A stretch of DNA of 64,000 bases, from the NCBI GenBank assembly GCA_035553375.1, contig DATNCY010000047.1, positions 1 through 64,000 on the forward strand, read 5' to 3'. Made by a program: the position numbers and the translations under genes. Positions 52,032 through 60,458 of the stretch are shown one piece after another. The notes under the pieces were generated by a model, which was not told the origin of the DNA, did no database searches, and saw nothing but the letters and a program-made list of their open reading frames with translations. Origin of the DNA: JAJPHU01 sp035553375 (lineage in GTDB: Bacteria; Planctomycetota; Planctomycetia; Gemmatales; Gemmataceae). The first letter of the stretch is position 1. Each line of letters starts with the position of its first letter.

Positions 52032-53537
52032 ATGAACGCGATCAATGAGAAACCGCCGGCGCGACGTTCGGCGGGGCTTCTGCTGCACCCCACGTCGCTG
52101 CCCGGACCTTATGGGATCGGCGATCTCGGTCCGGCGGCCTATGCCTGGGTGGATGCTCTGGTAGCCGCCCGTCAGACCTGGTGGCAGGTGCTGCCGCTGG
52201 GGCCGACGGGCTATGGGGATTCTCCCTATCAGGCTTTCTCCGCTTTCGCCGGTAATCGCTATCTCATAAGTCCTGAATTATTGGCGCGCGACGGCCTCAT
52301 CAAGGAAGCCGACCTGTCCAGCGTGCGCTTCCCGGCGAACCATGTGGATTTTGGCAGCGTCATCCCCTTCAAGACGGCGTTGCTGGCGCGAGCGTGGGAG
52401 AATTTTTTATCCGGGGCGGCGGCGTCGCTGCGTTCGCCGTTTGAGGCATTCTGCGTGCAGGAGGCACGCTGGCTGAATGACTTCGCCTTGTTTTTGGCCC
52501 TCAAGGACGTTCACGGCGGTGCCAACTGGCAGGAGTGGCCGCGCGAACTCATGATGCGTCAACCGGCCGCGCTGAAGGACATTCGCCGGCAGTTGAGCCG
52601 CGCTGTCGGTCTGCACCAGTTCACGCAGTTCCTCTTCTTCCGCCAATGGAAGGAACTCAAGCACTACGCCAATAGCCGGGGGATTTATCTCATCGGCGAT
52701 GTGCCCATCTTCGTCGCCAGCGACTCAACGGATGTGTGGGCCAACCCGGAATTGTTCCTGCTGGATGAGGACCGCCGGCCCACCTTCGTGGCGGGCGTGC
52801 CGCCGGACTATTTCGCGGCGACCGGCCAGCGCTGGGGCAATCCCCTCTACGACTGGGATGCTTTGAAACGCACACGCTACGCCTGGTGGATCGCCCGTCT
52901 GCGGGCCATGCTGGCGCAGGTCGATCTGGTTCGCCTCGATCACTTCCGCGGCTTCGAGGCGTACTGGGAGATTCCCGCCGATATGCCGACCGCCGAGGTC
53001 GGCCGTTGGGTGTCGGTTCCCGGCGCCGATTTTCTGACGACCGTGCGCGAGGCGTTCGGTGGTTTGCCGCTGATCGCTGAGGATCTCGGATTGATTACGC
53101 CGGAAGTGGATGCGTTGCGGAATCAGTTTCAACTGCCGGGTATGCGTATTCTGCATTTTGCCTTCTATGGCGATCCGAAAGATCGCTTTTTGCCGCATAA
53201 CTACGAACGCCATACGGTGGCCTACACCGGCACCCACGACAACGATACGACGCTCGGTTGGTACGCGACGTTGCAGGAACACGAACGGCGTTATCTGCAT
53301 CGCTACATGCCGAACGGCTGTGGCGACATCGCCTGGGATTTGATTCGCATGGCCTGGGCTTCGGTCGCCGATTATGCACTGGCCCCGCTGCAAGATGTGA
53401 TGAGCCTGGGCAGCGAAGCACGCATGAATCTGCCTGGACGCGAGGCGGGCAACTGGAGTTGGCGCTTCACGGAGTCCATGCTGACCCAGCCGTTGCTCGA
53501 TGGTCTCGCGGAGTTGACAGAGGTATATTGGCGCTGA
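52032..53537 (+). CDS. malQ: 4-alpha-glucanotransferase
   Basis: A 501-residue GH77 amylomaltase that shuffles alpha-1,4-glucan chains during glycogen and maltodextrin use. Family motifs: LLHPTSLPGPYGIGDLGPAA at the start, DHFRGFEAYWEIP, IAEDLGLITPEVDALR (acid Glu/Asp), GTHDNDT (third acid), and WSWRF near the end. The GH13 enzyme at 58061-59575 may act on the same glucans. GGGAGG precedes the ATG. Confidence 0.94.
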   Translation: MNAINEKPPARRSAGLLLHPTSLPGPYGIGDLGPAAYAWVDALVAARQTWWQVLPLGPTGYGDSPYQAFSAFAGNRYLISPELLARDGLIKEADLSSVRFPANHVDFGSVIPFKTALLARAWENFLSGAAASLRSPFEAFCVQEARWLNDFALFLALKDVHGGANWQEWPRELMMRQPAALKDIRRQLSRAVGLHQFTQFLFFRQWKELKHYANSRGIYLIGDVPIFVASDSTDVWANPELFLLDEDRRPTFVAGVPPDYFAATGQRWGNPLYDWDALKRTRYAWWIARLRAMLAQVDLVRLDHFRGFEAYWEIPADMPTAEVGRWVSVPGADFLTTVREAFGGLPLIAEDLGLITPEVDALRNQFQLPGMRILHFAFYGDPKDRFLPHNYERHTVAYTGTHDNDTTLGWYATLQEHERRYLHRYMPNGCGDIAWDLIRMAWASVADYALAPLQDVMSLGSEARMNLPGREAGNWSWRFTESMLTQPLLDGLAELTEVYWR

Positions 53538-53539
53538 GT

Positions 53540-53575
53540 TTGCCAGCCCGCGGCGCAAGCAAGGGATTTCGTGCT
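53540..53575. repeat. decayed half of the CAGCGCCAGCAAGGG family
   Basis: One recognisable left arm (GCCAGCCCGCGGCGCAAGCA) followed by a scrambled right side, just past malQ. Confidence 0.5.
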
Positions 53576-53594
53576 GACGCTGAGGAGCGGTGAT

Positions 53595-53765
53595 CTAGCG
53601 AAGCAGAGCCGGCGGCCGATCGACGCTGCCGGTGTCGTCGGAATAGCGCATCGCCATAAATCCGGCGATGGCGGCGAGCGTCAGAATACTGGCAACGAAT
53701 ACCCACTCGATCGCCAGTACACAACCGCGATCATCATGCCAGAAATCCCGCAATAGCTTGAGCAT
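53595..53765 (-). CDS. 56-residue pilin-like membrane protein
   Basis: A short frame of 56 residues. A polar start (MLKLLRDFWHDDRGCVLAIE) is followed by a single hydrophobic helix (WVFVASILTLAAIAGFMAMR) and a polar tail. The DDRG...E-hydrophobic layout is like Flp-type pilins (the Glu five residues after the cleavage Gly) and very close in style to a short family that recurs in planctomycete genomes as I remember it. The ribosome site is only moderate (GAGA). It may be cut by a prepilin peptidase and multimerise at the membrane (inference). Confidence 0.6.
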   Translation of the reverse strand: MLKLLRDFWHDDRGCVLAIEWVFVASILTLAAIAGFMAMRYSDDTGSVDRPPALLR

Positions 53766-54011
53766 TGGCCGATTCTCTCGGTGATGGATTTTGGGGCGGG
53801 CCTTGTTCCCGGAGGACTATTGCAGAAGCCATGCCACTCACAAGCTGGCTAGCGAAAGATCTCTTGTCAACAGAACAACTCGATACACTTCAAGACCTTA
53901 GGGCGAGACGGCCGCGTTCGCGGCCATCGCGCCACGGCCGAGTCGGTGTAATGGGAAGGAAGAAGGGAGTTGTAAACCCTGTTAAGAAGGCTTATCCAAG
54001 CGCCACGGCGA

Positions 54012-54386
54012 TCAAGACGGCAAGACGTTGGCGATCGTTTCGGCCAGGGCACGCTGGGCCAAACCGCGTCCCTTGGCGAGCGCCTGGGCCGCGCCGAGGG
54101 TGAGTCGCGGATCGGGGAACGGCAAATGGGCCAGGGCGTCGTCAACATTTTGAGTCAGGGAGTAGCGGCCGGCCTCCAGGTTCACGATGACGCCCGACGA
54201 GCGCAACAGGTCGAGATCGCGATAGAAGCCGCGCACGTCCACGCGAAGACGGCGGGCGATGGCCTCGCGGGTTTGCGAGCCGCCGGCCAGCAATTGCACC
54301 ATACGGAATACGCGGACGAAGCGCTCGGGGGTGACTCCGGCGGCGGTCGGTGTCGATTTCGTGGGGGACTTGCGTTTCTTGGCCAT
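54012..54386 (-). CDS. winged-helix DNA-binding protein
   Basis: A 124-residue protein with a basic leader (MAKKRKSPTKSTPTAAG) and a helix-turn-helix of the type seen at the N-terminus of WYL/DeoR-like regulators (RMVQLLAGGSQTREAIARRL, VDVRGFYRDLDLLRSSG). The helical tail has no WYL domain. Regulatory targets are unknown; the divergent deacetylase gene beyond the core palindrome at 54555 is a candidate. No sensing domain is visible. Confidence 0.75.
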   Translation of the reverse strand: MAKKRKSPTKSTPTAAGVTPERFVRVFRMVQLLAGGSQTREAIARRLRVDVRGFYRDLDLLRSSGVIVNLEAGRYSLTQNVDDALAHLPFPDPRLTLGAAQALAKGRGLAQRALAETIANVLPS

Positions 54387-54554
54387 ATCGTCCTCAATAC
54401 GAACAATGCCAGGGACTCAAGATGCGAAGGATTGATGGACGAGACAGGTGGACGACTACTCAATAGACCGCGCGATGCAGCCAACTATTCGGATAGTAGA
54501 GACGCCGCTGTGTGAAAGCAAGCGCGTCTGCTATGCTGACGCCGGTCGTTCCCC

Positions 54555-54618
54555 GTGTATGCGCGTCGCGTGGCTTGGCATTTCGCGCGAAACGCCAAGC
54601 CACGCGACGCGCATACAC
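54555..54618. repeat. long near-perfect palindrome with GTTTCGCGCGAAA core
   Basis: 64 bases, a nearly perfect 32-bp stem with no loop (one central-region mismatch), between the divergent HTH and deacetylase genes. Its outer arms differ from those of the other core copies. Confidence 0.88.
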
Positions 54619-54637
54619 AAGTACGAGTGACACGCAC

Positions 54638-55333
54638 ATGACACCGCTCGACTATCTGGTCATCGCTCCCCACCCGGATGACGCCGAACTGGGCGTCGGC
54701 GGGACGATTTTGCTGTTGCAAGCGCAGGGGGCGCGGGTGGGCGTTCTCGATCTGACCGACGGTGAACCGACGCCTCATGGGAGTTTGGAGATTCGCCGGC
54801 GTGAGACGGAAGAAGCCACCGCGATTTTGGGGTTGGCCTGGCGTGGCAATCTCGGCCTGGTCAATCGCCGATTGGAAGCGACTCTCGACGCTCGCGCCCG
54901 CCTGGCCGGCGTCCTGCGCGAACAGCGGCCGCGCGTCCTGTTCGCTCCCTACTGGGATGATACCCATCCCGATCATATCGCCGCCAGTACGCTGGTCGAT
55001 GCCGCCCGTTTCTGGGCCAAACTGACCCGCTGCGATCTGCCGGGTGAACCGTACTATCCGAAACAAATCATCTATTACTTTAGTGTTCATCTTCGCATTC
55101 ATCCACGTCCGTCGTTCGTCCTCGACATCACGCCGCACCTGGAGACGAAAATGCGTGCCGTGGCCTGCTATCGTTCGCAGTTCATTGAGGGCCGGCCGAC
55201 GAACCCGCCGACGCTGCTGGACGACCTGCGCGATCGCGCCCGCTACTGGGGTTGGGCCATCGGCGCCGGCTACGGCGAGCCGTTTGTAACCCGCGAAGAA
55301 GTTGGACTACGCGGTTTGCGTGATCTAGTCTGA
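54638..55333 (+). CDS. LmbE/BshB1-like deacetylase
   Basis: A 231-residue zinc deacetylase of the PIG-L/LmbE family, closest in motif style to BshB1 of the bacillithiol pathway, which removes acetyl from GlcNAc-malate. Metal motif: APHPDDAELG (His-x-x-Asp-Asp); second site: DDTHPDHIAA. The C-terminal part is the family's usual helical cap. No bshA or bshC is in the window, so a role in bacillithiol is only likely. Confidence 0.87.
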   Translation: MTPLDYLVIAPHPDDAELGVGGTILLLQAQGARVGVLDLTDGEPTPHGSLEIRRRETEEATAILGLAWRGNLGLVNRRLEATLDARARLAGVLREQRPRVLFAPYWDDTHPDHIAASTLVDAARFWAKLTRCDLPGEPYYPKQIIYYFSVHLRIHPRPSFVLDITPHLETKMRAVACYRSQFIEGRPTNPPTLLDDLRDRARYWGWAIGAGYGEPFVTREEVGLRGLRDLV

Positions 55334-55487
55334 CGAGGCATCCCCCGACGGCAACGCCGAGTAAGACGACAACAACAGCGCGGCAGGGTGGAAACGACGA
55401 AGAAAACGCTGTTTTTATGCGGTTGCCATCCCTGCGCCGGACGATACTCCTCACGTCTATCCACGAGATGTAGGAAGGGGGTGGTGC

Positions 55488-55712
55488 GTGGGGCGCGAGT
55501 TCAACGTCCTGGCGTTGCTCAAGGGCGAGGAGCGCTACATCTACGTGTATGATGATGACAGTCGTTCGCCCCTGCTGGAAGCGTTTCGCGCTCAGGCCGC
55601 CGACCCGGACTTGAGCCTAAACTGGTTCGACGTGGTGGTGTTGAGCCAGAAAGCTCGCGAACAGGCAGCCAGCGCTACGCTGCCACAACCAGAGAAACCG
55701 CGAAGGTTCTAA
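55488..55712 (+). CDS. small conserved-looking hypothetical protein
   Basis: A 74-residue protein (MGREFNVLALLKGEERYIYV opening, acidic middle, FDVVVLSQKAREQAA) of unknown family. Start GTG with AGGAAGGGGG upstream. It reads cleanly as codons and lies just before the xerC gene, but I cannot place it. Confidence 0.6.
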   Translation: MGREFNVLALLKGEERYIYVYDDDSRSPLLEAFRAQAADPDLSLNWFDVVVLSQKAREQAASATLPQPEKPRRF

Positions 55713-55733
55713 GATGCACTAACAGGATGAATT

Positions 55734-55784
55734 GCCAGCCCGCAGCGCCAGCAAGGGATTCCCTTGCTGGCGCTGCGGGCTGGC
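55734..55784. repeat. perfect inverted repeat, CAGCGCCAGCAAGGG family
   Basis: Perfect 25-bp arms with almost no loop, before xerC. The flanks ATGAATT (left) and CCAAAAGGTTCGTGCCTCTA (right) are shared with the copy at 60082-60171, so the repeated unit is longer than the palindrome. Confidence 0.88.
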
Positions 55785-55815
55785 CAAAAGGTTCGTGCCT
55801 CTAAGAGGAGTGCGC

Positions 55816-56715
55816 ATGGAAGAAGCCTTGGCCGAGTTCCTGCGTCATCTGGCGCTGGAGAAGAATGCGTCGGAGCATACGGTCAAATCGTATCGCGAAG
55901 ACCTGACGCAGGCCGTGGGTTTCTTCCGTACCCGCCTGGCGAGCCAAACGCCCCGGCCGGAGCAGTTGACGACGCGCGTGCTTCGCGCTCACCTCGCCTG
56001 GCTGAGCGAACAAGGCTACGCTCGCAGTACCATCGCGCGTCGCCTGGCGGCCATCCGCTCGTGGTGCCGCTTCCTGTGCCGGCAAGGTACGCTGTCGGCC
56101 AATCCCGCGATGGGTCTGCGCGGTCCGCGCCAGGACAAGAAATTGCCGCACTTTGTCTCGCGCGAGGATATGACGCGCTTGCTGGAAACGCCGCCGGCCG
56201 CTGTCCCACTGGGACTTCGCGATCGAGCCATCCTCGAAACGCTGTACTCGGCCGGTCTGCGCGTCAGCGAGTTGACCGGCCTTGATGTCGGCGACCTGGA
56301 TCTCAGCGACGGACTGGCCACGGTGCGCGGCAAGGGCCGCAAGGAACGGCTGGCTTTGTTGGGTCCGCAGGCCGTGGCAGCGATTCAGCACTGGTTGCCC
56401 GAACGTCAGGCGCTGGCTGGGCCGCGAGCGGCGACGCAACCGGCGCTGTTTCTCAACAAGAACGGTACCCGCCTGTCCTCGCGCAGCGTGGGCCGGTCGC
56501 TGGAAAAATATCTCGCCCAGGCTGGACTCGATCCACGCACCAGTCCGCATACATTGCGGCACAGTTTTGCCACTCACCTGCTCGACGCCGGCGCCGACAT
56601 CCGCAGCGTTCAGGAACTGCTCGGACACCGCAGCTTGGCGACAACCCAGATATACACACACGTAAGCACACAGCGGCTACGCGATAGTTATCACAAAGCC
56701 CACCCTCGCGCCTGA
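55816..56715 (+). CDS. xerC: tyrosine recombinase XerC/XerD family
   Basis: A 299-residue tyrosine recombinase. Catalytic residues: Arg149 (SAGLRVSEL), Lys173 (GKGRKERL), His245 and Arg248 (PHTLRHSFATHLLD), His271 (LLGHRSLATTQIY), Tyr280 (nucleophile). Spacing matches XerC/XerD, which resolve chromosome dimers at dif. The N-terminal SAM-like domain is intact (LAEFLRHLALEKNASEHTV). No integron or phage genes lie near, so this is likely the housekeeping enzyme. The start is after GAGGAG. Confidence 0.94.
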   Translation: MEEALAEFLRHLALEKNASEHTVKSYREDLTQAVGFFRTRLASQTPRPEQLTTRVLRAHLAWLSEQGYARSTIARRLAAIRSWCRFLCRQGTLSANPAMGLRGPRQDKKLPHFVSREDMTRLLETPPAAVPLGLRDRAILETLYSAGLRVSELTGLDVGDLDLSDGLATVRGKGRKERLALLGPQAVAAIQHWLPERQALAGPRAATQPALFLNKNGTRLSSRSVGRSLEKYLAQAGLDPRTSPHTLRHSFATHLLDAGADIRSVQELLGHRSLATTQIYTHVSTQRLRDSYHKAHPRA

Positions 56716-56756
56716 CCTTCAGGCCGGATGCAGAATGCCGAACGGAGTTGATAGCA

Positions 56757-57905
56757 ATGACGACCCGCGTCTCTCTCCGCCTAATGTCTCTTTGTTGCGC
56801 ATGCTGCATGATGCACGCGGTATCATGGGCGTCTGCCTCAGCCCAGGAAGTGGAGTGGCGGCAAGACTACGTCAAGGCTCGACAAGAAGCGGTCGAGAAG
56901 AATCGTCCCCTCGTCATTGATGTGGGCACCACGGACTGCTACTGGTGCAAGCAACTCGATCTGCGCACCTTCAAAGACCCCGCCATTATTGCCCTGCTCA
57001 ATGAGCGCTGCATTCCGCTCAAGATCGACGCGGAGCAACATGCCCGGTTGACGGCGGCGCTGCGTGTGGATACCTACCCCACGCTGGTCTTCGCCACGCC
57101 CGAGGGCAAAATTGTCGGCTATCAGCAAGGGTTCATTGAGGTGAGTCCCTTGCAGCAACGGCTGAATACCCTCTTCAGCGCCGCGCCGCCCAGCAGCGGG
57201 ACGAATCGCGAGTTGCAAGAAGCGATCCAAGCCGTGGCCGTGGGCGATTATCCGCGGGCCATCGCCTTGCTCAAACCTGTGGCCGCTAACAGCAAAGATC
57301 AGCCCATCCAAAACCAGGCCAAGCAAATGCTTCAGGATCTGGAGAAGCAAGCGGCCGGCCGCTGCGCCGAGGCCCGTCAACTCGTCGAAAGCGGCAAGGT
57401 GCCGCAGGCTGTCGAGACCGTGACGGGTTTGGTGCGCGACTATCCCGGCACCCAGGCGGCGCGCGAGGGCGGTCAATTGTTGGTAACGCTGGCCAGCCGA
57501 GTTGTCCCACACGAGAATTCGCGCAGCCGGCTCGCCCGGGAACTACTCGACCAGGCCCGCGACGATCAGCGTAAGCAGCAGTTTCTTTCCTGCCTGGATC
57601 GTTGTGAGAACCTCAGCACCACCTACCCCGATCTAGCCGAGGCCGCGGAGGCGAACAAGTTGGCCGCCGAGATCAAGGCCAACCCGGAATGGACCAAGCA
57701 AGCCTGCGATCAGATGGGCGAGCGCCTGAGCATGCTGTATCTGACGCTGGCCGAGACCTGGCTCAAGAAGGGCCAGCCACAGCAGGCCGTTTTCTATCTG
57801 GAGCGCATTGTGCAGACGTTCCCCAACACGCGCAACGCCGACATCGCGCAGATGCGTCTGGCGCAGATTAAGGGACCAAGCCGTATGCCGGAATTGAAGA
57901 AGTAA
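56757..57905 (+). CDS. exported thioredoxin-domain and TPR protein
   Basis: A 382-residue protein with a signal peptide (1-29; Cys-rich hydrophobic core SLCCACCMMHAVSWASA). A thioredoxin_7-like domain has DVGTTDCYWCKQLDLRTFKD (Cys-x-x-Cys). The remainder (about 145-382) is TPR-like (YPRAIALLKPVAANSKDQP, FYLERIVQTFPNTRNADIAQ). The N-terminal half resembles YbbN-style or periplasmic thiol proteins; redox partner unknown but the DsbD-like protein at 22127 could reduce it. Confidence 0.85.
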   Translation: MTTRVSLRLMSLCCACCMMHAVSWASASAQEVEWRQDYVKARQEAVEKNRPLVIDVGTTDCYWCKQLDLRTFKDPAIIALLNERCIPLKIDAEQHARLTAALRVDTYPTLVFATPEGKIVGYQQGFIEVSPLQQRLNTLFSAAPPSSGTNRELQEAIQAVAVGDYPRAIALLKPVAANSKDQPIQNQAKQMLQDLEKQAAGRCAEARQLVESGKVPQAVETVTGLVRDYPGTQAAREGGQLLVTLASRVVPHENSRSRLARELLDQARDDQRKQQFLSCLDRCENLSTTYPDLAEAAEANKLAAEIKANPEWTKQACDQMGERLSMLYLTLAETWLKKGQPQQAVFYLERIVQTFPNTRNADIAQMRLAQIKGPSRMPELKK

Positions 57906-57908
57906 CAT

Positions 57909-58036
57909 CGTGTAGCCGCGACTCTTGGAATGCAGAAGTCAGAAGTCAGAAGTCAGAATGCAGAATGAAAGACCATCTAGTTTTCATTCTGCATTCTGCA
58001 TTCTGCATTCTGCATTTCAAGAGTCGCCGCTACACG
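57909..58036. repeat. compound inverted repeat between convergent genes
   Basis: Outer arms (57909-57937 with 58008-58036, CGTGTAGCCGCGACTCTTGG) of 29 bases with two mismatches; inside, arms of repeated ATGCAGAA and TTCTGCAT units plus AGAAGTC repeats. An inner simple-repeat palindrome seems to sit within an older outer one. Confidence 0.82.
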
Positions 58037-58060
58037 GATCGCCCATAAAGTCAGTGGGTC

Positions 58061-59575
58061 TCACATCGCCACCACCTCGAACAGGTGATAGCCCCACGCC
58101 GCCATGTCCAGGTACAGACCGCGCGATACGAGTTCATCGCCCGCGCGCTCGTACTGCGCGCTGCTCAACAGATCGCGCAGCAGCACACGCTTGCCTCGCA
58201 GTTCCGCGAAGGGCAATTCGACATAGCACTGTCCGCGCGTCGAACCGAAGTGGACCGCCGCCATCAGCTGCGGTCCCGGCCCCGGCTCCCAGCCGAAGGC
58301 AATGAAATCATCTACCGTCGTATTCCCCGCCCACGCCGGCCGGCAGGTATACAGACTCCAGCAGCCCTCGCGCACTTGCGGGCGTTTCAGGCATTCGAGC
58401 AACTTCGCGTAAAATGTTTGCATGGCCGGATCGACCGCCTCGGCGCGACGGCGGGCGAGATGGATCGACGCATGCGCTCGCCGCCCCTCCAACTGACCCT
58501 CCTGAAGAAAACGTAGCCCCGGCGTAAGGTACGTCAGCACAGCGGCCGGCCAATGGACCTGGGGAGGAAACACCTCGGCGGCCCGCTTCTCGTCGTGGTT
58601 CTCCAAAAACCGCGCACAATGATTCTGGAACGAGACCGGGGCGCTGAGATGACCACGCACAGGGCCAGCCTTTTGCTCGCGCAGCCCATCGTACAACCGT
58701 TTGTCATAGGTGTAAGTGAAACCTTGTTGCTGCAAGACCCACTCCAGATCCCAGTACACCTCGGCCAGGAGCAGAAAGTCGGGATGACGGCTGCGCACCG
58801 CAGCGAGAGCGTCCGGCCAGAAGGGTGCATCGACGGGAGGGCTGCGATCGCTGGGCAGGGCGGCGTCGCCCCAGGTTTTCACGAACACATCGGACAAGAG
58901 CAACATGGCCATGTCGCAGCGCACACCGTCGCAGCGATCGGCGACGCGCACCAACTCGGTCTGCATGGCGGCGCGCAACTCGGCATGACGATAGTTCAGC
59001 TGCAAGGTGTCGGGCCAACCGGGGAAGTACGGATCGCGGCCGTGAGCCAGGATGAGCGAACGGGTGCCGCTCTGGATGCGACACCAGTTGCGCGGCTCGC
59101 GTGCCAGGTCCGCCTCGCTGCCCCAAATGTAAAACTCGGGATGCGATTGCGTCCACGGATGATCGAGGGCGGTGTGATTGGGCACGAAATCGAGCAGCAA
59201 GCGCAGGCCACGCTGATGCATTCGTTGCCGCAGGCGAGCCAGCGCCGCGTCGCCGCCGAAATCGCGGTTCACCGTGTACTCCTGCACGGCGAACGGCGAA
59301 CCGCAGATGTCCTCTTCCTTCATGTCGGGCAGGTCGTGCGCATAGCCTCGCAGCCATTCGGGGTTCGTGCGCGAAACCTGCCGACCGGCTGGTCCCGTCT
59401 GCCAGACGCCGAGCATCCAGATTACGTCGAAACCAAGCGCTGCCAGTCGATCGAGCCATGCTTCGGAGAGGTCGTCGAGTGTGGCCCCAGGGCCGATCTC
59501 GCCGAGCAGGATGCGCGTGTTGATCTGATACAAAGTCGGATACAGCGGAAGAGAGGTCACGAGAGACTCCGGCAA
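58061..59575 (-). CDS. GH13 alpha-amylase family enzyme
   Basis: A 504-residue glycoside hydrolase of family 13. Conserved regions in order: DFVPNHTALDH (region I), DGVRCDMAML (region II, nucleophile Asp), LLAEVYWD (region III, acid Glu), FLENHDEKRAA (region IV). Length is short of many amylases and there is no signal peptide, suggesting a cytoplasmic glucan enzyme, perhaps related to glycogen or trehalose turnover. Together with MalQ at 52032 it fits alpha-glucan metabolism. The last region is the usual C-terminal beta sandwich. Confidence 0.9.
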   Translation of the reverse strand: MPESLVTSLPLYPTLYQINTRILLGEIGPGATLDDLSEAWLDRLAALGFDVIWMLGVWQTGPAGRQVSRTNPEWLRGYAHDLPDMKEEDICGSPFAVQEYTVNRDFGGDAALARLRQRMHQRGLRLLLDFVPNHTALDHPWTQSHPEFYIWGSEADLAREPRNWCRIQSGTRSLILAHGRDPYFPGWPDTLQLNYRHAELRAAMQTELVRVADRCDGVRCDMAMLLLSDVFVKTWGDAALPSDRSPPVDAPFWPDALAAVRSRHPDFLLLAEVYWDLEWVLQQQGFTYTYDKRLYDGLREQKAGPVRGHLSAPVSFQNHCARFLENHDEKRAAEVFPPQVHWPAAVLTYLTPGLRFLQEGQLEGRRAHASIHLARRRAEAVDPAMQTFYAKLLECLKRPQVREGCWSLYTCRPAWAGNTTVDDFIAFGWEPGPGPQLMAAVHFGSTRGQCYVELPFAELRGKRVLLRDLLSSAQYERAGDELVSRGLYLDMAAWGYHLFEVVAM

Positions 59576-59730
59576 GGTCGTTCCGCGCCTGTCGCGGCGC
59601 GTCTAGAGTTTCCTACACCGCTCAGGCGGCGGCGTCCAATTTTTTGCCTTCTTAGCTTTTCGTGAGACTGCTATATATATTGCGATTATGCGGTCCCTTT
59701 CTGGTCGAATGAGTACAAAAAGGTTCTGCA

Positions 59731-60030
59731 ATGGCGAAAAACCTCTATGTGGGCAATCTTACCTGGGATACAAACTCCAACGACTTGCTGGCGCTGTTCC
59801 AGGCTCATGGAACGGTGGCGCAGGCGCAGGTTATGACCGATCGAGAGACGGGCCGGTCGCGCGGCTTCGGGTTCGTCGAAATGGTCCATGACGAAGAAGC
59901 CCAGGCGGCCATTGAAACGCTTAACGGCACGCCCTTTCGAGGTCGGCCTCTGAGGGTCAACGAAGCTCGGCCACGCGAGGATCGCCGCCGCGACGGTGAT
60001 CGCGGATACGGCCAACGACAGAGCTATTGA
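59731..60030 (+). CDS. RRM RNA-binding protein
   Basis: A 99-residue single RNA recognition motif protein of the bacterial/cyanobacterial Rbp type. RNP2 is NLYVGNLTWD, RNP1 is RSRGFGFVEM, and the C-terminus is short and Arg/Gly-rich (REDRRRDGDRGYGQ). Such proteins bind RNA, often in cold adaptation, though the target is unknown here. The upstream region is A/T-rich with TATATA-like tracts. AAAAAGG precedes the ATG. Confidence 0.93.
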   Translation: MAKNLYVGNLTWDTNSNDLLALFQAHGTVAQAQVMTDRETGRSRGFGFVEMVHDEEAQAAIETLNGTPFRGRPLRVNEARPREDRRRDGDRGYGQRQSY

Positions 60031-60081
60031 TTGTGGCCGATCGGGGAGACGCAGGACTGTTCATTGTTTCAAAACTGAGTA

Positions 60082-60171
60082 AGAGGCACGAACACAATGA
60101 ATTGCCAGCCCGCAGCGTCAGCAAGGAATCCCTTGCTGACGCTGCGGGCTGGCCAAAAGGTTCGTGCCTCT
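60082..60171. repeat. nested inverted repeat, outer AGAGGCACGAAC pair
   Basis: Outer 12-bp perfect arms (60082-60093 with 60160-60171) contain an inner 23-bp perfect palindrome (60104-60126 with 60131-60153). The inner arm is the CAGCGTCAGCAAGG form. This looks like one palindrome inside another. Confidence 0.85.
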
Positions 60172-60173
60172 AA

Positions 60174-60458
60174 GTCGATCTACCGATTTTTCAGGAATTA
60201 CGGCGACCAGGCCTGCCTCCAGGCTGCCCAATTTGAAACAGCGAACAGCCCTGGGGTATTTAATCGTTAGAATCGTTAAGCTCAAGCCGGCACTTCTCAA
60301 ATGCCGATGCTATTCTACTGATGGAAGACTACAGGAACGGGCGATGGGCGTTGATCCGAGGCTTCACTCCGTTGCATACGATGAGGCTCGCTCCGCTCTT
60401 TACCCGTCTTGCCAACCCTCGATTGACTCCCTCGTTTACCGTGCAAAGAGGAGTCGGA
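60174..60458. other. intergenic leader before the hydrolase gene
   Basis: No gene seen in these 285 bases. A short direct repeat (AATCGTTA, near 60261-60280) and AT-rich patches are present. No promoter match is good enough to call. Confidence 0.35.

Noticed and set aside
53765..54103. Rightward 112-codon frame
   Set aside because: Starts inside the pilin-like gene region, is Arg-rich and overlaps the leftward HTH gene; no support.
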